From: Lyngbya sp. CCAP 1446/10
Lineage (GTDB): Bacteria > Cyanobacteriota > Cyanobacteriia > Cyanobacteriales > Microcoleaceae
Assembly: GCF_026130175.1 (NCBI RefSeq)
Contig: NZ_JAIGNI010000026.1
Coordinates: forward strand, 1 to 64,000
Length of the DNA stretch: 64,000 bases
Reading direction: 5' to 3'
Position 1 is the stretch's first letter. Each line of letters opens with the position of its first letter. Of the stretch, positions 17,712 to 26,658 are shown piece after piece. Under the pieces are notes generated by a model. It saw only the letters and a program-made list of their open reading frames with translations, was not told the origin of the DNA and did not search any database. A program made the translations under genes and the position numbers.

Positions 17712-20591
17712 CTAGCCAGACATTCTTAGCAGGTCTAGTTGTTGAGACATAATCTCCATTTGTTGAGCCATGAGCTCTTCAATCTCGCGATCGCCTACAT
17801 TTTCCTCCTCGATTGTATTGTCTACTTGTGTAATTTTTTTGTCAGGCACTGCTGGATGAGAAGGTTCAATCCAATATCTTTTTCGCTCAAAAGGATAAGT
17901 GGGTAAAGGAATACGATCGCGTCGCTCGTGGCGATAAAATTCCGACCAATTGACCAACACACCAGCTAGCCAAAGTCTTCCCAATGCGTTCAGAAAGAAT
18001 GCGATATCTGACTGAGAATCTTTCGGATGGCGCAATGAAGAAAGTACAAATGTTTGAGTATTCCCCTCTAAATGCTCTCTGGCAAAGCTACTCAAAGTAC
18101 GTCCCGGGCCAACTTCTAGGAGGATTCGCTTTGGTTCTTTTAGCAACTCAGCAATCCCGTCAGCAAAACGCACCGTTTGGCGTAGATGTTTCCCCCAATA
18201 ATTCGGATCTGTTGCTTCCATTTCAGTAATCCAAGTGCCAGTTACATTAGATATCAAAGGAATTTGAGGAGCCTTGAGTTTGACTTTTCTAACTTCAGCG
18301 ATGAACGGCTCGATAATGGGTTCCATCATCTCAGAATGAAAAGCATGAGAAGTATGCAATCGACGACAATCTAAACCTCGATCAGTCAAACGATTTTGCA
18401 GCTTATCAACAGCTTTTATAGAACCAGAAACTACACACAAAGATGGTGCATTAATTACAGCCATAGACAGTTCTTCACTTAGTTCGATTTCCTGTTCCGA
18501 TAGAGGTACAGCCAGCATTGCACCAGCCGGAAGTTGCTGCATTAATTTCCCGCGAGTAGCAACTAATATCAACGCATCTTGTAGGGAAAAAACACCAGCA
18601 AGAGTTGCTGCAACGTACTCGCCAATACTGTGACCGATCGCAGCTTCAGGAAGCACGCCCCACGACATCCACAACTGAGCTAAAGCGTACTCAATTATAA
18701 ACAATACTGGCTGAGTAATATAAGTTTGTTTCAGTTGTTGCGCGGCTTCTTCTTCCCCTCCTTCACTGGGATACAAAACGGTACGCAAGTCTATTCCCAA
18801 GTGCGGTATTAAAAGTTCGCAACAATCATCAATAGCACGAGTAAAAGTAGATTCAGTCTGGTAAAGTTCCCGCGCCATGTTCGCGTACTGCACCCCTTGA
18901 CCGGAAAACATAAACACAACAGAACGATTACCAGACTCCTCGTAGTGGGAGTGCAAAATATCGGGAATTAATATTTTTTTATTGCCTTTTTGCTCAGTTT
19001 TTAGACTCAGCGCTTGTACAGCATTGTCAATATTTTTACACACCAACATTCGCCGATAATCGAATACTTTACGACCTACTTGCAGGGTGTAAGCCACATC
19101 AGCTAAATTGAGGTCGGGATGCTGTTTTAAATGTGTCGCTAAATTGGCAGTTGCTGTTTCTAAAGCCGAACTTGTTTTAGCAGAAAGAACTAACAATTGA
19201 TACTTTCTCTCTTTCTCTCCTGCTACCTTTAGATTTGGAAATTCTTCCAAAACGACATGAGCATTAGTACCGCCAATGCCGAAAGAACTGACTCCCGCAC
19301 GACGAGGAATCCCCTCTGTTTTCCATTCACGGAGGGTGGTATTGACATAAAACGGGCTATTGGCAAAATCGATTTCGGGATTGGGTTTTTCAAAGTGCAA
19401 GCTGGCTGGTATTTTCTGATGTTTTAACGCCAAAATTGTTTTAATTAATCCGGTTATTCCGGCGGCTGTATTCAAATGACTGACATTAGTTTTTACAGAC
19501 CCGATCGCACAAAAACCCTTCTTCTTAGTTTGCGCTCCAAACACTTCTTGCAGCGCTCTAATTTCGATGGGATCTCCCAAAGAAGTGCCAGTTCCATGAG
19601 TTTCGATATAAGTGATAGTTTCAGGAGCAAAACGAGCGATCGCTTGCGCCTGAGCAATTACCTTAGCTTGACCCGAAACACTGGGTGCTGTATAACTAAC
19701 TTTCGCGGAACCATCATTATTAATAGCTGAACCTTTAATAAGCGCATAAATGCGATCGCCATCCGCCAAAGCATCTTCTAATCTCTTAAGTACAACAATA
19801 CCCACCCCATTGCCAAAAGTAGTTCCTTCTGCTTTGGCATCAAAAGCGCGAGTGCGAGCGTCGGTAGAAAATATCCCACTTTTTTGATAAAAATAACCTT
19901 CTTTTTGAGGAACTTGAATTGACACGCCACCAGCTAGAGCCATATCGCATTCGTAACTCAATAATCCCCGACAAGCCGAATGAACGGCAACTAATGATGT
20001 AGAACAAGCGGTATTAACATTAATACTCGGCCCTTTCAAATTCAACTTATAAGAAATTCGAGTCGCTAAAAAGTCTTGATTGTTGCCAATTCCCAGCGGC
20101 AAATAACCCATCGATCGCAATAAATCGCGATTTGAAAGAATATTATTCAGCAGGTATGTACTCAGATTAGCACCCGCATAAACACCAGCCAAACCTGCGT
20201 ATTGTTCCGGGTCATACCCCGCATTTTCCAAAGCTTCCCAAGCACACTCTAAAAAAAGACGGTGTTGCGGATCTGTAATTTCAGCTTCTTTTGCCAGCAT
20301 ACCAAAAAACGAAGCATCAAACATTTCGATATCATCCAACACGAACCCAGCTTTCACATAATTCGAGTCATTCAGCCAACTATCTTCTACCCCCGTATCC
20401 CTCAATTCTTCATCACTAAACGATGAAATAGACTCCACTCCATCACACAAGTTTAGCCAAAACTCATCAACATTTTTAGCCCCAGGAAAACGACCAGCCA
20501 TCCCAATAATAGCAATTGGTTCCAGCACACTTTGTTCTTCCCAGTTATCCATTTTGACCTCTCCCACAACTCCATCTATATCTGTGTTCAT
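17712..20591 (-). CDS. Type I PKS, KS-AT without its own ACP
   Basis: A 959-residue partial PKS module. KS about 20-450 with Cys in TACSTS (about 195), HGTGT, and NVSHL where NVGHL is usual (Gly to Ser, catalytic His kept). AT about 560-850 with Ser in GHSIG (about 654) and HAFH, indicating malonyl-type selection. It ends in an amphipathic helix, LMAQQMEIMSQQLDLLRMSG, very similar to the helix after the ACP of the next protein. No ACP or reductive domain is present, so the growing chain must use the N-terminal ACP of the downstream aminotransferase protein. Start at 20591 (AGAGGAACAGAG precedes the ATG); the ATG at 20552, with GGGAGAGG upstream, is an equally plausible start. Confidence 0.92.
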   Translation of the reverse strand: MNTDIDGVVGEVKMDNWEEQSVLEPIAIIGMAGRFPGAKNVDEFWLNLCDGVESISSFSDEELRDTGVEDSWLNDSNYVKAGFVLDDIEMFDASFFGMLAKEAEITDPQHRLFLECAWEALENAGYDPEQYAGLAGVYAGANLSTYLLNNILSNRDLLRSMGYLPLGIGNNQDFLATRISYKLNLKGPSINVNTACSTSLVAVHSACRGLLSYECDMALAGGVSIQVPQKEGYFYQKSGIFSTDARTRAFDAKAEGTTFGNGVGIVVLKRLEDALADGDRIYALIKGSAINNDGSAKVSYTAPSVSGQAKVIAQAQAIARFAPETITYIETHGTGTSLGDPIEIRALQEVFGAQTKKKGFCAIGSVKTNVSHLNTAAGITGLIKTILALKHQKIPASLHFEKPNPEIDFANSPFYVNTTLREWKTEGIPRRAGVSSFGIGGTNAHVVLEEFPNLKVAGEKERKYQLLVLSAKTSSALETATANLATHLKQHPDLNLADVAYTLQVGRKVFDYRRMLVCKNIDNAVQALSLKTEQKGNKKILIPDILHSHYEESGNRSVVFMFSGQGVQYANMARELYQTESTFTRAIDDCCELLIPHLGIDLRTVLYPSEGGEEEAAQQLKQTYITQPVLFIIEYALAQLWMSWGVLPEAAIGHSIGEYVAATLAGVFSLQDALILVATRGKLMQQLPAGAMLAVPLSEQEIELSEELSMAVINAPSLCVVSGSIKAVDKLQNRLTDRGLDCRRLHTSHAFHSEMMEPIIEPFIAEVRKVKLKAPQIPLISNVTGTWITEMEATDPNYWGKHLRQTVRFADGIAELLKEPKRILLEVGPGRTLSSFAREHLEGNTQTFVLSSLRHPKDSQSDIAFFLNALGRLWLAGVLVNWSEFYRHERRDRIPLPTYPFERKRYWIEPSHPAVPDKKITQVDNTIEEENVGDREIEELMAQQMEIMSQQLDLLRMSG

Positions 20592-20623
20592 CTCTGTTCC
20601 TCTGTGGTAAAAAATAATTGATA

Positions 20624-23600
20624 TTAACGATTCCTAGCTTGTTTAAACAGTTCTTTTTGTCTGGCTACCGCTTCTGCCTGCTTTCTGACCTGGCTATTAA
20701 CTTCTCTAAAGATCGGTTGCTCCCCATCCTGTTTTCGACTCAAATATTCCGCCAACATCTTTATACTAGGATACTTAAATAAGTCGATCGCAGAAATATT
20801 TCGCTCTAAAACCTTATGCAATTTTGCTTGCACCTTCACCAAAAGTAAAGAATGCCCGCCAATTTCAAAAAAATTATCATTAATCCCCACTTTTTCCAAT
20901 TGCAATATCTCTTGCCAAACCTCAGCAATCAGTCGCTCTGCTTCAGTTTTAGGCATCGCGTAATCCCGTTTCAAATCACGGCGATTTTCGGGTACTGGTA
21001 GGGCGCGATAGTCTACTTTACCGTTAGGTATTAAAGGTAATGCCTCCAACTGTACGACAACTGATGGCACCATGTAATCCGGTAACTTTTCTGCTACAAA
21101 GCTGCGTAGTTCTAGGTTAATATTATCTGAGACAATATAAGCAACTAAGCGCTTGTTATCTACTTCATCTTCTCTGAGTAAAACCACAGCTTGTTTTACT
21201 GCTGGATGTTGGTTAAGTACATTTTCAATCTCTCCTAATTCAATGCGAAAACCGCGAAGTTTGATTTGGCTATCGCTACGTCCCAAATACTCAATTTCCC
21301 CATTAAATCGATAACGACCGATGTCTCCACTCCGATAAAGATAAGCGCCATTTTCACTGATAAACGGATTGGGAATAAACTTTTCTGCTGTTAGTTCTGG
21401 GCGATTGAGATAGCCTCGCGCTAAACCATCGCCACCAATACAAAGTTCGCCAGGAACGCCGATTGGAACGGGTTGCAGGTGCGCGTCCAGCACGTATACT
21501 TGCATATTGGAAATGGGACGACCGATCGCAATTGAAGAAAGAGATTGGTTTTTGCTCGTGTCGTACCAAGTCACATCTGCGGATACTTCGGAGGAGCCAT
21601 AAAGGTTAATTAAAACACTTTGAGGCATCCTTTCTTGGAAGCGCTGACATAGTTCCACGGATAAAGTTTCTCCACTGCTAACCCAATACTTGAGTTTGGG
21701 AAGTCGGCTTTGTAAATCGGGAAAAGTCTCTAATAAGACGCGCAACAATGATGGTACTAAAACAAGGCGCGTAACCTGTTGCTGAGATAAAGTTTTAACC
21801 AGTTGATAAGGGTCTTTTACTATTTCATCGGCAATGATGACAGTTCGCAGTCCGTGCAGCAAGGGAGCAAAAATTTCCCAAACTGAATCTATAAAATTTA
21901 ACGATGTTTTCTGACAGCAAATCTCCCCTTGTTCAAAAGGATAAGGATTCCAATTCAAGCGATTAACTGCACTGCGATGGCGACCGAGTACGCCTTTGGG
22001 AGTCCCCGTAGAACCTGAAGTGTAGAGGACGTAGGCGAGGCTATCGGACAATTTTGGATTTTGGATTTTAGATTTTGGATTGGAGATTGTGTCCCATTCG
22101 CGATCGAAATAAACAACTACTGGAGTTACGTTTGCACTCAAAGTTGGTAGTTCTTTAATTAAAGTTTTGCGAGTTAATAATACTGACACTTGAGCGTCAG
22201 ATAATATAAAATTCAGACGCTCTTGGGGATAGGCGGGATCTAATGGTACGTAAGCTCCACCAGCCTTGAGAATGCCTAAAAGACCGACTACCATTTCGAT
22301 CGATCGCTCTACACAAATCCCTACCAAAACTTCCGATCGCACTCCTAATTCTCTCAGATAATCCGCCAAGCGATCGGCTTGTTGATTTAATTCTTGATAC
22401 GTTAGCTGTCGATCTTCAAATACGATCGCAACTGCATCTGGCGTTTTTTCTACTTGCGCTTCAAATAGCTGGTGAATGCAAGCATCCTTGGGGTAATCTG
22501 TTTGAGTGCAATTCCAATCCAACAACTGCTGTTTTTCAGATGATGTTAATAGTGGTAATTCATTCACTCGGCGATCGGGATTAGCGACAATTCCTGCGAG
22601 TAAGTGCTGGAAATGCTCGCTCATTCTGGCGATCGTAGCTGCCTCGAATAAGTCGGTATTGTATTCTATAGTTGCGATCGATTCCTCTCCTCTTTCTTCG
22701 ATATACAAACTCAAATCGAATTTCGCAGTACCGTTGTTGCTTTCCAGACTACTCACCGTCAACCCCGATAGCTCTAACACTGATGTCGGAGTATTTAGAA
22801 GTGTAAACATCACCTGAAATAAAGGCGTGTAACTCAAAGAGCGTTGCGGTTGCAGTGTCTCTACCAACTTTTCAAATGGCACATCGCAATGAGCGTATGC
22901 TCCTACGCATACTTGACGTACTCGACTTAACAATTCCCGAAAAGTAGGATTGCCAGACAAGTCAGTTCGCAGCACTAAAGTATTGACAAAACAGCCAATC
23001 AATTGTTCTATTTCGCTCATGTTGCGGTTAGCAATGGGGGAACCGATCGCGACATCTTCAATTCCCGTGTAGCGATACAGCAAGATTTTGAAAGCGGCTA
23101 ACAAGGTCATGAAAAAAGTCGCATCTTCGTTCTGACTTAGCGCCTTGAGTGCTTTAGTTAATTCCGCCGTCAGAGAGAAGGTTTTCCTCGCACCTCGGAA
23201 GGTTTGTACGGCTGGTCGAGGATAATCTGCGGGTAATTGTAGCACGGGAGGAGTGTTACCTAACTGCTGCTTCCAATAGACAATCTGTTTTTCCAGCACC
23301 GTTTCCAGCACCTCTCCTTTTAGGGAATGTTGCTGCCATAAAGCAAAGTCGGCATACTGGATGGGTAGTTCGCTAAGAGGGGATGCTTTGCTGTTGGAAA
23401 ATGCTTCGTAAAGTGCAGCCAATTCGCGCATCATTACACCATAAGACCAGCCATCACAAATAATGTGGTGCATGGTGACTAGCAGCACGTAATCTTGTTG
23501 GCCGATTTGTAACAGCGTCCAACGCAATAATGGCCCTTGAGATAAGTCAAAGGGTGATTGGCTTTGTTCAAGTGTAAGTTGCTGGATTTGGTTATTTTGT

Positions 23601-24010
23601 TCTGATAAAGGCAAGTCGGATAAATTGACTGTTGGTAACTTTATAGTTAGCGATGGAGAAATAATTTGGACTGGTTGTCCTTCCCTCATTTTGAAAGTAG
23701 TTCGTAGGGATTCGTGGCGTTGCACGATCTCGTTGAGGCTGCGCTCTAGTGCTGGTACATTAAGCAAACCTTTGAGTTGTATTGCTCCGTGTTCATTGTA
23801 AGAAGGATTGGTGCGATCGATTTGTTGGAGTAACCACAGTCTTTGTTGAGGAAAGGATAGCGGTGCAGAGTCGGTAATGTCGCGTCTGGGAATAAGGTTT
23901 ATGGGGGAATCAGACTGAATTTCACCCCGCAAGCGTTTGGCGAGAAGTGCTTGTTTGCTGGGGGAAAGTTGATAGCGTCTTGCTAGTATTTGTCGTTTGT
24001 TTATGTCCAT
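20624..24010 (-). CDS. NRPS, C-A-PCP, predicted beta-alanine specific
   Basis: An 1128-residue single module. Condensation about 45-470 with HHIICDG (about 183); adenylation about 500-1000 with YTSGSTGTPKG; PCP with Ser in IGGHS (about 1052). The A pocket aligns as I-D-W-V-V-S-L-A-D-K, 8 of 10 identical to the recalled beta-alanine code, with the Asp shifted to position 236. By gene order it accepts the polyketide chain made by the PKS at 27589-32301 and passes it to the KS-AT at 17712. The A domain contains an in-frame heptamer-encoded insert, NPKSKIQNPK. The basic C-terminal tail QVRKQAEAVARQKELFKQ may be a docking helix. The start ATG is preceded by CCAGGAGAT. Confidence 0.93.
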   Translation of the reverse strand: MDINKRQILARRYQLSPSKQALLAKRLRGEIQSDSPINLIPRRDITDSAPLSFPQQRLWLLQQIDRTNPSYNEHGAIQLKGLLNVPALERSLNEIVQRHESLRTTFKMREGQPVQIISPSLTIKLPTVNLSDLPLSEQNNQIQQLTLEQSQSPFDLSQGPLLRWTLLQIGQQDYVLLVTMHHIICDGWSYGVMMRELAALYEAFSNSKASPLSELPIQYADFALWQQHSLKGEVLETVLEKQIVYWKQQLGNTPPVLQLPADYPRPAVQTFRGARKTFSLTAELTKALKALSQNEDATFFMTLLAAFKILLYRYTGIEDVAIGSPIANRNMSEIEQLIGCFVNTLVLRTDLSGNPTFRELLSRVRQVCVGAYAHCDVPFEKLVETLQPQRSLSYTPLFQVMFTLLNTPTSVLELSGLTVSSLESNNGTAKFDLSLYIEERGEESIATIEYNTDLFEAATIARMSEHFQHLLAGIVANPDRRVNELPLLTSSEKQQLLDWNCTQTDYPKDACIHQLFEAQVEKTPDAVAIVFEDRQLTYQELNQQADRLADYLRELGVRSEVLVGICVERSIEMVVGLLGILKAGGAYVPLDPAYPQERLNFILSDAQVSVLLTRKTLIKELPTLSANVTPVVVYFDREWDTISNPKSKIQNPKLSDSLAYVLYTSGSTGTPKGVLGRHRSAVNRLNWNPYPFEQGEICCQKTSLNFIDSVWEIFAPLLHGLRTVIIADEIVKDPYQLVKTLSQQQVTRLVLVPSLLRVLLETFPDLQSRLPKLKYWVSSGETLSVELCQRFQERMPQSVLINLYGSSEVSADVTWYDTSKNQSLSSIAIGRPISNMQVYVLDAHLQPVPIGVPGELCIGGDGLARGYLNRPELTAEKFIPNPFISENGAYLYRSGDIGRYRFNGEIEYLGRSDSQIKLRGFRIELGEIENVLNQHPAVKQAVVLLREDEVDNKRLVAYIVSDNINLELRSFVAEKLPDYMVPSVVVQLEALPLIPNGKVDYRALPVPENRRDLKRDYAMPKTEAERLIAEVWQEILQLEKVGINDNFFEIGGHSLLLVKVQAKLHKVLERNISAIDLFKYPSIKMLAEYLSRKQDGEQPIFREVNSQVRKQAEAVARQKELFKQARNR
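22051..22083. repeat. Heptamer repeat inside an NRPS A domain
   Basis: Imperfect ATTTTGG units encode NPKSKIQNPK on the minus strand. They sit just upstream of the YTSGSTG core motif, in a variable loop of the A domain. Confidence 0.85.
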
Positions 24011-24083
24011 TTTTTTATAATCTCCTGGTATACTTGTTTGACCGCCGATGATTGCATATGAACGCAGATGAATATTGATTTTT

Positions 24084-25154
24084 CTAATTGGTGATTTCGA
24101 TGTTCATATACTTGGGGTAAGGTTGAATTGTTTTTAGATCGTTTTCGAGAATTACCAGAGCGCCGTTGTTATCGATTTCTTTGAATCCAGAAAATTTATA
24201 AGCGATGTACATCATCCTATTTCGATTGTTTGAAAGGAATTCTGCACGCAATCGAACCTTATTCTCTTTAGCGAGTTCGAGCAGATAATTTAGCAGAACT
24301 GTGCCGACACCTCTAGACATGACGCGACAGGACATCAGGAAGAGTTTTATAGTCCATAAGCTGTCGGAATATTCGAGGAGAGCTAAGCCGATTTTTCCAT
24401 AATTTCCATACTTATCATTTAAACTGGCGATGAGCAGTTTGTGGTGATCCGATCGACTAAACATATTCAGTTCGTCATAGGAATATGTGTAACCTGTTGT
24501 ATTTAGTTGATTGGTGCGTACTGTTAGTTCTTCGGCTCGCTGTAAATCTTCTTCTTTAGCGTCAGAAATCGTCAAGTGCATATTGAGGGTAGCTAAGAAG
24601 TCTTCTTGCGAACCGATGAATTCTGATTCAGCTTGATTTCGGTGGATATCGCTGATATACATCTGCCTTCTTTTTTGGGAATCCTCTGTGATAAAACGAG
24701 GATTCATTTCTGGCATTTCTAGTAGATATTCTAGGCGATCGACATTAATACAAAGGACTTCAGGAAGTGAAAAATTTACTTCTTCGAGTTCAAAAACTTG
24801 GTCATCGACAAAAGCTATCGCATCCGTACCGATATTAATTAATTTAGCAATTTCTTTAATCGAAGAAACCTTAGAATTCCAATGAATCTGAGGATAGATA
24901 AAATACTCGTGCAATCCTACCTCTTCCAGTTTCTCGATCGCACTACTATATTCATTCTTGCTAGCGATCGATTGTAAGATTCCTCGACTATCCAAAATTT
25001 TGACAATCTCGATTATATCGTGTCGCAAAAAAACTCGATCGCCTTCTAACAATATGCCGTTCCAGATGGTGTTATCCAAATCCCAAACTACACATTTGAT
25101 GGAGCGTGTTTTTTCTTGTTTGTTGTCTGTTGGCACAGAATTTAAACTAATCAT
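24084..25154 (-). CDS. FkbH-like HAD protein, glyceryl-ACP-forming step of the extender-unit pathway
   Basis: A 356-residue FkbH-family protein. The N-terminal HAD fold has the nucleophile motif VVWDLDNTIWNG (about residues 23-34) and a later FVDDQ. The C-terminal half (NQLNTTGYTYS onward) is the GNAT-like domain usual in this family. FkbH proteins take 1,3-bisphosphoglycerate, dephosphorylate it and load the glyceryl group on a carrier protein. With the dehydrogenases and carrier protein upstream it completes the set needed for hydroxymalonyl-ACP, as in zwittermicin. No O-methyltransferase is present, so methoxymalonyl-ACP is less likely. It starts 4 nt after the acyl-CoA dehydrogenase stop, indicating tight co-translation. 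Confidence 0.9.
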   Translation of the reverse strand: MISLNSVPTDNKQEKTRSIKCVVWDLDNTIWNGILLEGDRVFLRHDIIEIVKILDSRGILQSIASKNEYSSAIEKLEEVGLHEYFIYPQIHWNSKVSSIKEIAKLINIGTDAIAFVDDQVFELEEVNFSLPEVLCINVDRLEYLLEMPEMNPRFITEDSQKRRQMYISDIHRNQAESEFIGSQEDFLATLNMHLTISDAKEEDLQRAEELTVRTNQLNTTGYTYSYDELNMFSRSDHHKLLIASLNDKYGNYGKIGLALLEYSDSLWTIKLFLMSCRVMSRGVGTVLLNYLLELAKENKVRLRAEFLSNNRNRMMYIAYKFSGFKEIDNNGALVILENDLKTIQPYPKYMNIEITN

Positions 25155-25158
25155 TTTT

Positions 25159-26343
25159 TCACGTCCTTGCTACTAATTCTTGAGATATCGACCTGCGATT
25201 TTGTGAGAATATATATTCTTGATAACCATATTCAGCGATGGTAATTTCGTGAATTTGGGTACTACCTTCGATGATTTCCATGATTTTTGCATCCCGTAAA
25301 TACCGTTGAACTGGGTATTCGCTGCTGCAACCATTTCCCCCGTGAATTTGGACGGCATCATTGGCTACTTTGGTTGCGATCGTAGAAGCAAAATATTTGG
25401 CGATCGAGGTTTCCATAATTGAGTTGGGGTCGCCAATATCTTTGAGATAACCTGCTTGATAACATAGTAATCGGGCGGCTTTGATATTCGCGAGCGCCTC
25501 CGTAATCATTTGTCGAATTAGTTGATGATCTTTGAGATAAACATCAAATTGCTTGCGTTTACTTGTATATTCAATGCAGGCTTCTAAGCAAGCTTGGGCA
25601 ATACCCACACAACCGCAGGCGACACTGTATCGTCCCAAATCGAGTGCAGAAGATGCTACGTGAGAAAAACCAAAACCTTGTCTGCATACGAGATTTTCTT
25701 GGGGAATTTGACAATTATTTAGGTGCAGTTCTGCTAACATCGAACCTCTGACACCTAACATTCCAAAAATTGGTTTAATCGAGAGTCCCGGACTGTTTTT
25801 TTCCACTAAAAAAGCAGAGGGTTTACCTTCCCACTTGGCAAAAACTAAGAAAACATCGGCAATTTGTCCGTAAGTAATCCATTTTTTTTGCCCGTTTAAG
25901 ATATAAGAGTCGCCAGAAAGTGTTGCTGTCGTCTCTACGGCTTTGGCATCGCTACCTACGTTAGGTTCACTCAATGCGAAGGCTGCGATCGCCTCGCCGG
26001 ATGCTAATTTAGTCAGCCAATGCTCTTTTTGAAATTTACTTCCCCATTTGAGAATACCATGCGCGACCATAGAATGAACTGTTAGCAAACACCTGAGCGA
26101 AGAACATCCCCGTCCGATTTCTTCGTTTAGGAGACCGTAGGCGATCGCATCCATGCCAGTACCGCCCCATTCTTCGGGTAATACGGATCCTAAATATCCT
26201 TTTTGAGCTAACTTTTGGATGATTTCGGGTGGCGTTCTTTCTTCGCGATCGATGCGATCGGCATGAGGAACTATTTCTTCATTTACGAAAGCTCTAAAAG
26301 TCGAGTGCTTGTCTTTTTGGTGAAAAGTTAATTCTATTTTCAT
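25159..26343 (-). CDS. Acyl-CoA dehydrogenase-like enzyme acting on carrier-bound extender unit
   Basis: A flavin-dependent acyl-CoA dehydrogenase fold of about 394 residues. Family motifs include FALSEPNVGSDA, the YLRDAKIMEIIEGSTQI C-terminal signature with a Glu in the catalytic position, and an R-(x)-Q-F region in SKRKQFDVYLKDHQLIRQ. In the FkbI/ZmaE pathway such enzymes oxidise the alpha-hydroxy-acyl chain on the dedicated carrier protein. I set the start at the ATG 26343. A TTG 21 nt upstream would place the ribosome site GGAGGA inside the gene. The gene lies between the extender carrier protein and FkbH. Confidence 0.9.
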   Translation of the reverse strand: MKIELTFHQKDKHSTFRAFVNEEIVPHADRIDREERTPPEIIQKLAQKGYLGSVLPEEWGGTGMDAIAYGLLNEEIGRGCSSLRCLLTVHSMVAHGILKWGSKFQKEHWLTKLASGEAIAAFALSEPNVGSDAKAVETTATLSGDSYILNGQKKWITYGQIADVFLVFAKWEGKPSAFLVEKNSPGLSIKPIFGMLGVRGSMLAELHLNNCQIPQENLVCRQGFGFSHVASSALDLGRYSVACGCVGIAQACLEACIEYTSKRKQFDVYLKDHQLIRQMITEALANIKAARLLCYQAGYLKDIGDPNSIMETSIAKYFASTIATKVANDAVQIHGGNGCSSEYPVQRYLRDAKIMEIIEGSTQIHEITIAEYGYQEYIFSQNRRSISQELVART

Positions 26344-26387
26344 TGTATCACTTAATTCCTCCAAAGATCAACATTAAATCACAATTT

Positions 26388-26639
26388 TTAATCTCTAGCC
26401 AGTACGGTAGTTTTCCGTTCTAGTAACGCCGCCATAGAGTTGACACTCCTGAAGTTAGCAAATTCCAGGTCTTCATTTTCGATCGTCACTTCAAACTCTT
26501 TTTCTATAAACAACACCAATTGCATGGCAAACATGGAATTGACGAATCCCAAAGCAAAGATGTCTTCATCATCCTGCAAGTCATGGTTGCCGAAAAACTG
26601 AGAAAGGAATTTTTTGATTTGGTCTTTAGCTGCTTTCAT
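26388..26639 (-). CDS. Dedicated acyl carrier protein of the extender-unit pathway
   Basis: An 83-residue stand-alone carrier protein. The pantetheine Ser lies in LGFVNSMFAMQLV (about residue 34), and the FVNS-FAMQLV pattern is typical of FkbJ/ZmaD-type carriers. It should hold the glyceryl-derived C3 unit while FkbH and the two dehydrogenases convert it to hydroxymalonyl-ACP. It lies between those partners with short gaps. Confidence 0.88.
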   Translation of the reverse strand: MKAAKDQIKKFLSQFFGNHDLQDDEDIFALGFVNSMFAMQLVLFIEKEFEVTIENEDLEFANFRSVNSMAALLERKTTVLARD

Positions 26640-26658
26640 GTTCTGTAATTTCTAATGA

